NCBI GenBank assembly: GCA_031552845.1
Contig: JAVBMC010000052.1
Span: 1-15,880, forward strand
Reading direction: 5' to 3'
Source of the DNA: JAVBMC01 sp031552845
GTDB lineage: Bacteria > Verrucomicrobiota > Kiritimatiellia > RFP12 > DVOR01
DNA length: 15,880 bases
Shown: positions 14,810 through 15,880 of the stretch, piece by piece
Numbering within the stretch: the first letter of the stretch is position 1
Layout: each line of letters starts with the position of its first letter
Program-made: the position numbers and the translations under genes
The notes under the pieces: model-generated
What the model saw: only the letters and a program-made list of their open reading frames with translations
Databases searched by the model: none
Told to the model about the DNA's origin: nothing

Positions 14810-15472
14810 TTACCATACCGTCTCTGGAACCCAAAGCACATCACCGGCCTTCAAGGTGATATCCAAATCATTTCGCCCGGTCCTGCCAATCTCCTCCATA
14901 TCGACAATAGAGCGATGCACCGTGTTATCGGCCTTACGGCGCGTCACATACACTGCATCTCTACGCCCGATCGGCGTCACGCCACCTGCAAGCTGAATCG
15001 CCCGCGTCACCGTCAAATCACATGTCGGCGGAATATCCACCGGCCCAGGCCGAGTCACCTGCCCCATCACCACAACCGTTCCCCATGGAGACGTCATTGG
15101 CGGTTGATACACAAAATGCGCCGTGACCTGTGGTTCAATGAAATACTGCTCATATACCTCAGAAAGCTTTGCCCTAATCATCTCCAAAGTCATGCCATCG
15201 CACTTAAACAAGCCTATATAAGGCATGGAAATATCCCCTGTTGCCGCCACCACGTAGACCGCCTCCGGCACCACGCTTACTCCGGAGGCGTACACGCTCA
15301 AGCGAACATTTACTCCTGGGCGCAACGTTGGTTCTCCATCAACGTACTTTGCGATACTGGCCAAATCCGGCGGCACGGGAGGCGTCGGAGGAGGCGATCG
15401 AAAAGTAAAACAGCCAAACAGCCAAACAGAAGCCAACAAGCAAGCAACAAAGCTAATAGAACAAATCTTCAC
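14810..15472 (-). CDS. Polysaccharide export lipoprotein (Wza/OPX family, short form)
   Basis: A 220-aa lipoprotein of the outer-membrane polysaccharide export family. The signal peptide ends in lipobox LFGC, with C21 the lipidated residue, followed by a proline-rich linker (SPPPTPPVPP). The polysaccharide export sugar-binding domain covers about 51-122 (LRPGVNVRLSVYASG, GDISMPYIGLFKCDGMTLEMI). One SLBB domain follows (VVVMGQVTRPGPVDIPP, TRAIQLAGGVTPIGRRDAVYVTR), closing with KAGDVLWVPE. It stops there, so the second SLBB repeat and the C-terminal amphipathic helix that forms the Wza pore (about 380 aa in E. coli) are absent. The GTG at 15470-15472 (VKICSISF) is preferred over a TTG four codons earlier, since GGAA lies seven bases before it. 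It is the first gene after the promoter at 15523-15551. Confidence 0.9.
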   Translation of the reverse strand: MKICSISFVACLLASVWLFGCFTFRSPPPTPPVPPDLASIAKYVDGEPTLRPGVNVRLSVYASGVSVVPEAVYVVAATGDISMPYIGLFKCDGMTLEMIRAKLSEVYEQYFIEPQVTAHFVYQPPMTSPWGTVVVMGQVTRPGPVDIPPTCDLTVTRAIQLAGGVTPIGRRDAVYVTRRKADNTVHRSIVDMEEIGRTGRNDLDITLKAGDVLWVPETVW

Positions 15473-15522
15473 TCGAAATTCCAAACCTAAAAATCACGAT
15501 TATCCTTGGAAATCAATGACGG

Positions 15523-15551
15523 AGTATACACCTAACCCCACCGATATGCAA
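15523..15551 (-). promoter_or_regulatory. Sigma70-like promoter for the polysaccharide export operon
   Basis: On the minus strand TTGCAT (15546-15551) and TATACT (15523-15528) are separated by exactly 17 bp. The -10 matches five of six consensus positions; the -35 matches its TTG half. The expected transcript start is near 15516, leaving a leader of about 44 nt before the GTG of the export lipoprotein. No operator could be recognised in it. Confidence 0.55.
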
Positions 15552-15699
15552 GCTGTTTCGCCTCTATCACACTATTTTCTAAACCATTCAGAGCGAAAAC
15601 CACATACAAACACCTCTCGGCCTACACGAAAACCACAAGACTGCCCTTATACCACTTCCCCACGCCAGTTCACCATCCGTGCCACACCCCCTAACGCTC

Positions 15700-15719
15700 C
15701 ACGGGCTTGCAGGCCCGTG
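15700..15719. repeat. 20-bp near-perfect palindrome (hairpin)
   Basis: CACGGGCTTGCAGGCCCGTG differs from its own reverse complement only at one symmetric pair of positions, so either strand can fold into a stem of at least seven G/C-rich base pairs around a TTGCAG loop. It has no T-tract on either side, so it is not an obvious intrinsic terminator. It sits next to the 45-bp repeats and probably belongs to the same element. Confidence 0.75.
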
Positions 15720-15725
15720 CTCACG

Positions 15726-15808
15726 GGGTTATAAGCCCACCTCCGCGGGGGGTGAAGACCGCCCGCCCCCGGGTCCAAGCCCACCGTGTAGGGCGGTGGA
15801 ACCCCGCC
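15726..15808. repeat. Two copies of a 38-bp GC-rich repeat, period 45 bp
   Basis: Copy A (15726-15763) and copy B (15771-15808) share the layout GGGT-n2/3-AAGCCCACC-n5-GGG-x-GGTG-x-A-x2-CCGCC, with one-base offsets. Each contains an inverted repeat CCACC...GGTGG; in copy B CCACCG (15781-15786) and CGGTGG (15794-15799) form a perfect stem. CGGGGTT at 15724-15730 can also pair with AACCCCG at 15800-15806, closing the whole block. The block is much richer in GC than the AT-rich leader beside it. No open frame here looks like a real protein. It may be a structured RNA or a dispersed repeat family. Confidence 0.65.
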
Positions 15809-15880
15809 AGCGCACACCCAAAAAGTGGCCCCCACAAAAAAAACAATAATAAAAGAGCAACCCCGCCGGCCAGACCCGCC
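15809..15880. other. Right end of the window, no gene seen
   Basis: This AT-rich then GC-rich stretch holds an A8 run at 15836-15843 and no convincing reading frame, start signal or RNA gene. On the minus strand it reads as a T-rich segment after GC-rich sequence, which could be the 3' end of an upstream transcript, but I see no clear stem directly before the T-run. Confidence 0.3.

Noticed and set aside
15647..15835. Minus-strand 62-aa frame over the GC-rich repeats
   Set aside because: The Gly/Pro-rich translation follows the DNA repeat period; no ribosome site or known family was seen.
15836..15880. Intrinsic terminator of an upstream gene on the minus strand
   Set aside because: There is a T-run on the minus strand but no clear stem directly before it.

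Overview
The window is about 15.9 kb of bacterial chromosome, and every convincing gene reads on the minus strand. An export lipoprotein, an outer-membrane beta-barrel and a Wzc-type kinase show a Gram-negative (diderm) cell. The gene set, the GxxExxY remnant and the protein style suggest the Planctomycetota-Verrucomicrobiota-Chlamydiota group (for example Verrucomicrobiota or Kiritimatiellota). That placement is inference; no rRNA or tRNA gene is present to fix it.

Right to left, in the order of transcription. Positions 15473-15880 hold no gene. They contain a GC-rich block of imperfect palindromes with two 45-bp-spaced repeats, then a good sigma70-type promoter. From 15472 to 3436 runs a polysaccharide export and assembly locus: a short Wza/OPX-type export lipoprotein, a secreted protein of unknown function with a polyproline tail, an outer-membrane beta-barrel, an intrinsic terminator, an O-antigen ligase/polymerase-like membrane protein, a Wzc-type tyrosine autokinase, dTDP-glucose 4,6-dehydratase (rfbB), a TIM-barrel sugar isomerase-like protein, a small coiled-coil membrane protein, a phosphomannomutase/phosphoglucomutase and an RsmB-type rRNA methyltransferase. 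From the ligase leftwards the genes are tightly packed, with 12-nt and 3-nt gaps and 4-nt stop/start overlaps, so they are probably one transcript. The likely division of labour is as follows: the mutase and RfbB feed sugar nucleotide supply, the ligase/polymerase joins or extends chains, the Wzc-type protein controls chain length and drives export, and the OPX lipoprotein plus the barrel carry the polymer across the outer membrane. No glycosyltransferase, flippase or rfbA/C/D is in the window, so the locus is incomplete here or split.

Positions 3039-3435 separate this locus from the next. They contain the most unusual signal in the window: five copies of the palindrome AGTAAYGTTACT spaced exactly 22 bp apart with unrelated 10-nt spacers. 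A separate sigma70-like promoter lies in front of the flavin reductase gene.

The left 3 kb holds a flavodoxin-fold NAD(P)H/FMN oxidoreductase, a GxxExxY gene broken by a one-base deletion and associated with GC-rich repeats, a secreted alkaline phosphatase with all metal and catalytic residues, a YibE/F-like N-terminal domain, and the start of a membrane protein that leaves the window and is probably the rest of YibE/F. This part has a much stronger strand asymmetry (plus strand very rich in C and poor in G) than the polysaccharide locus.
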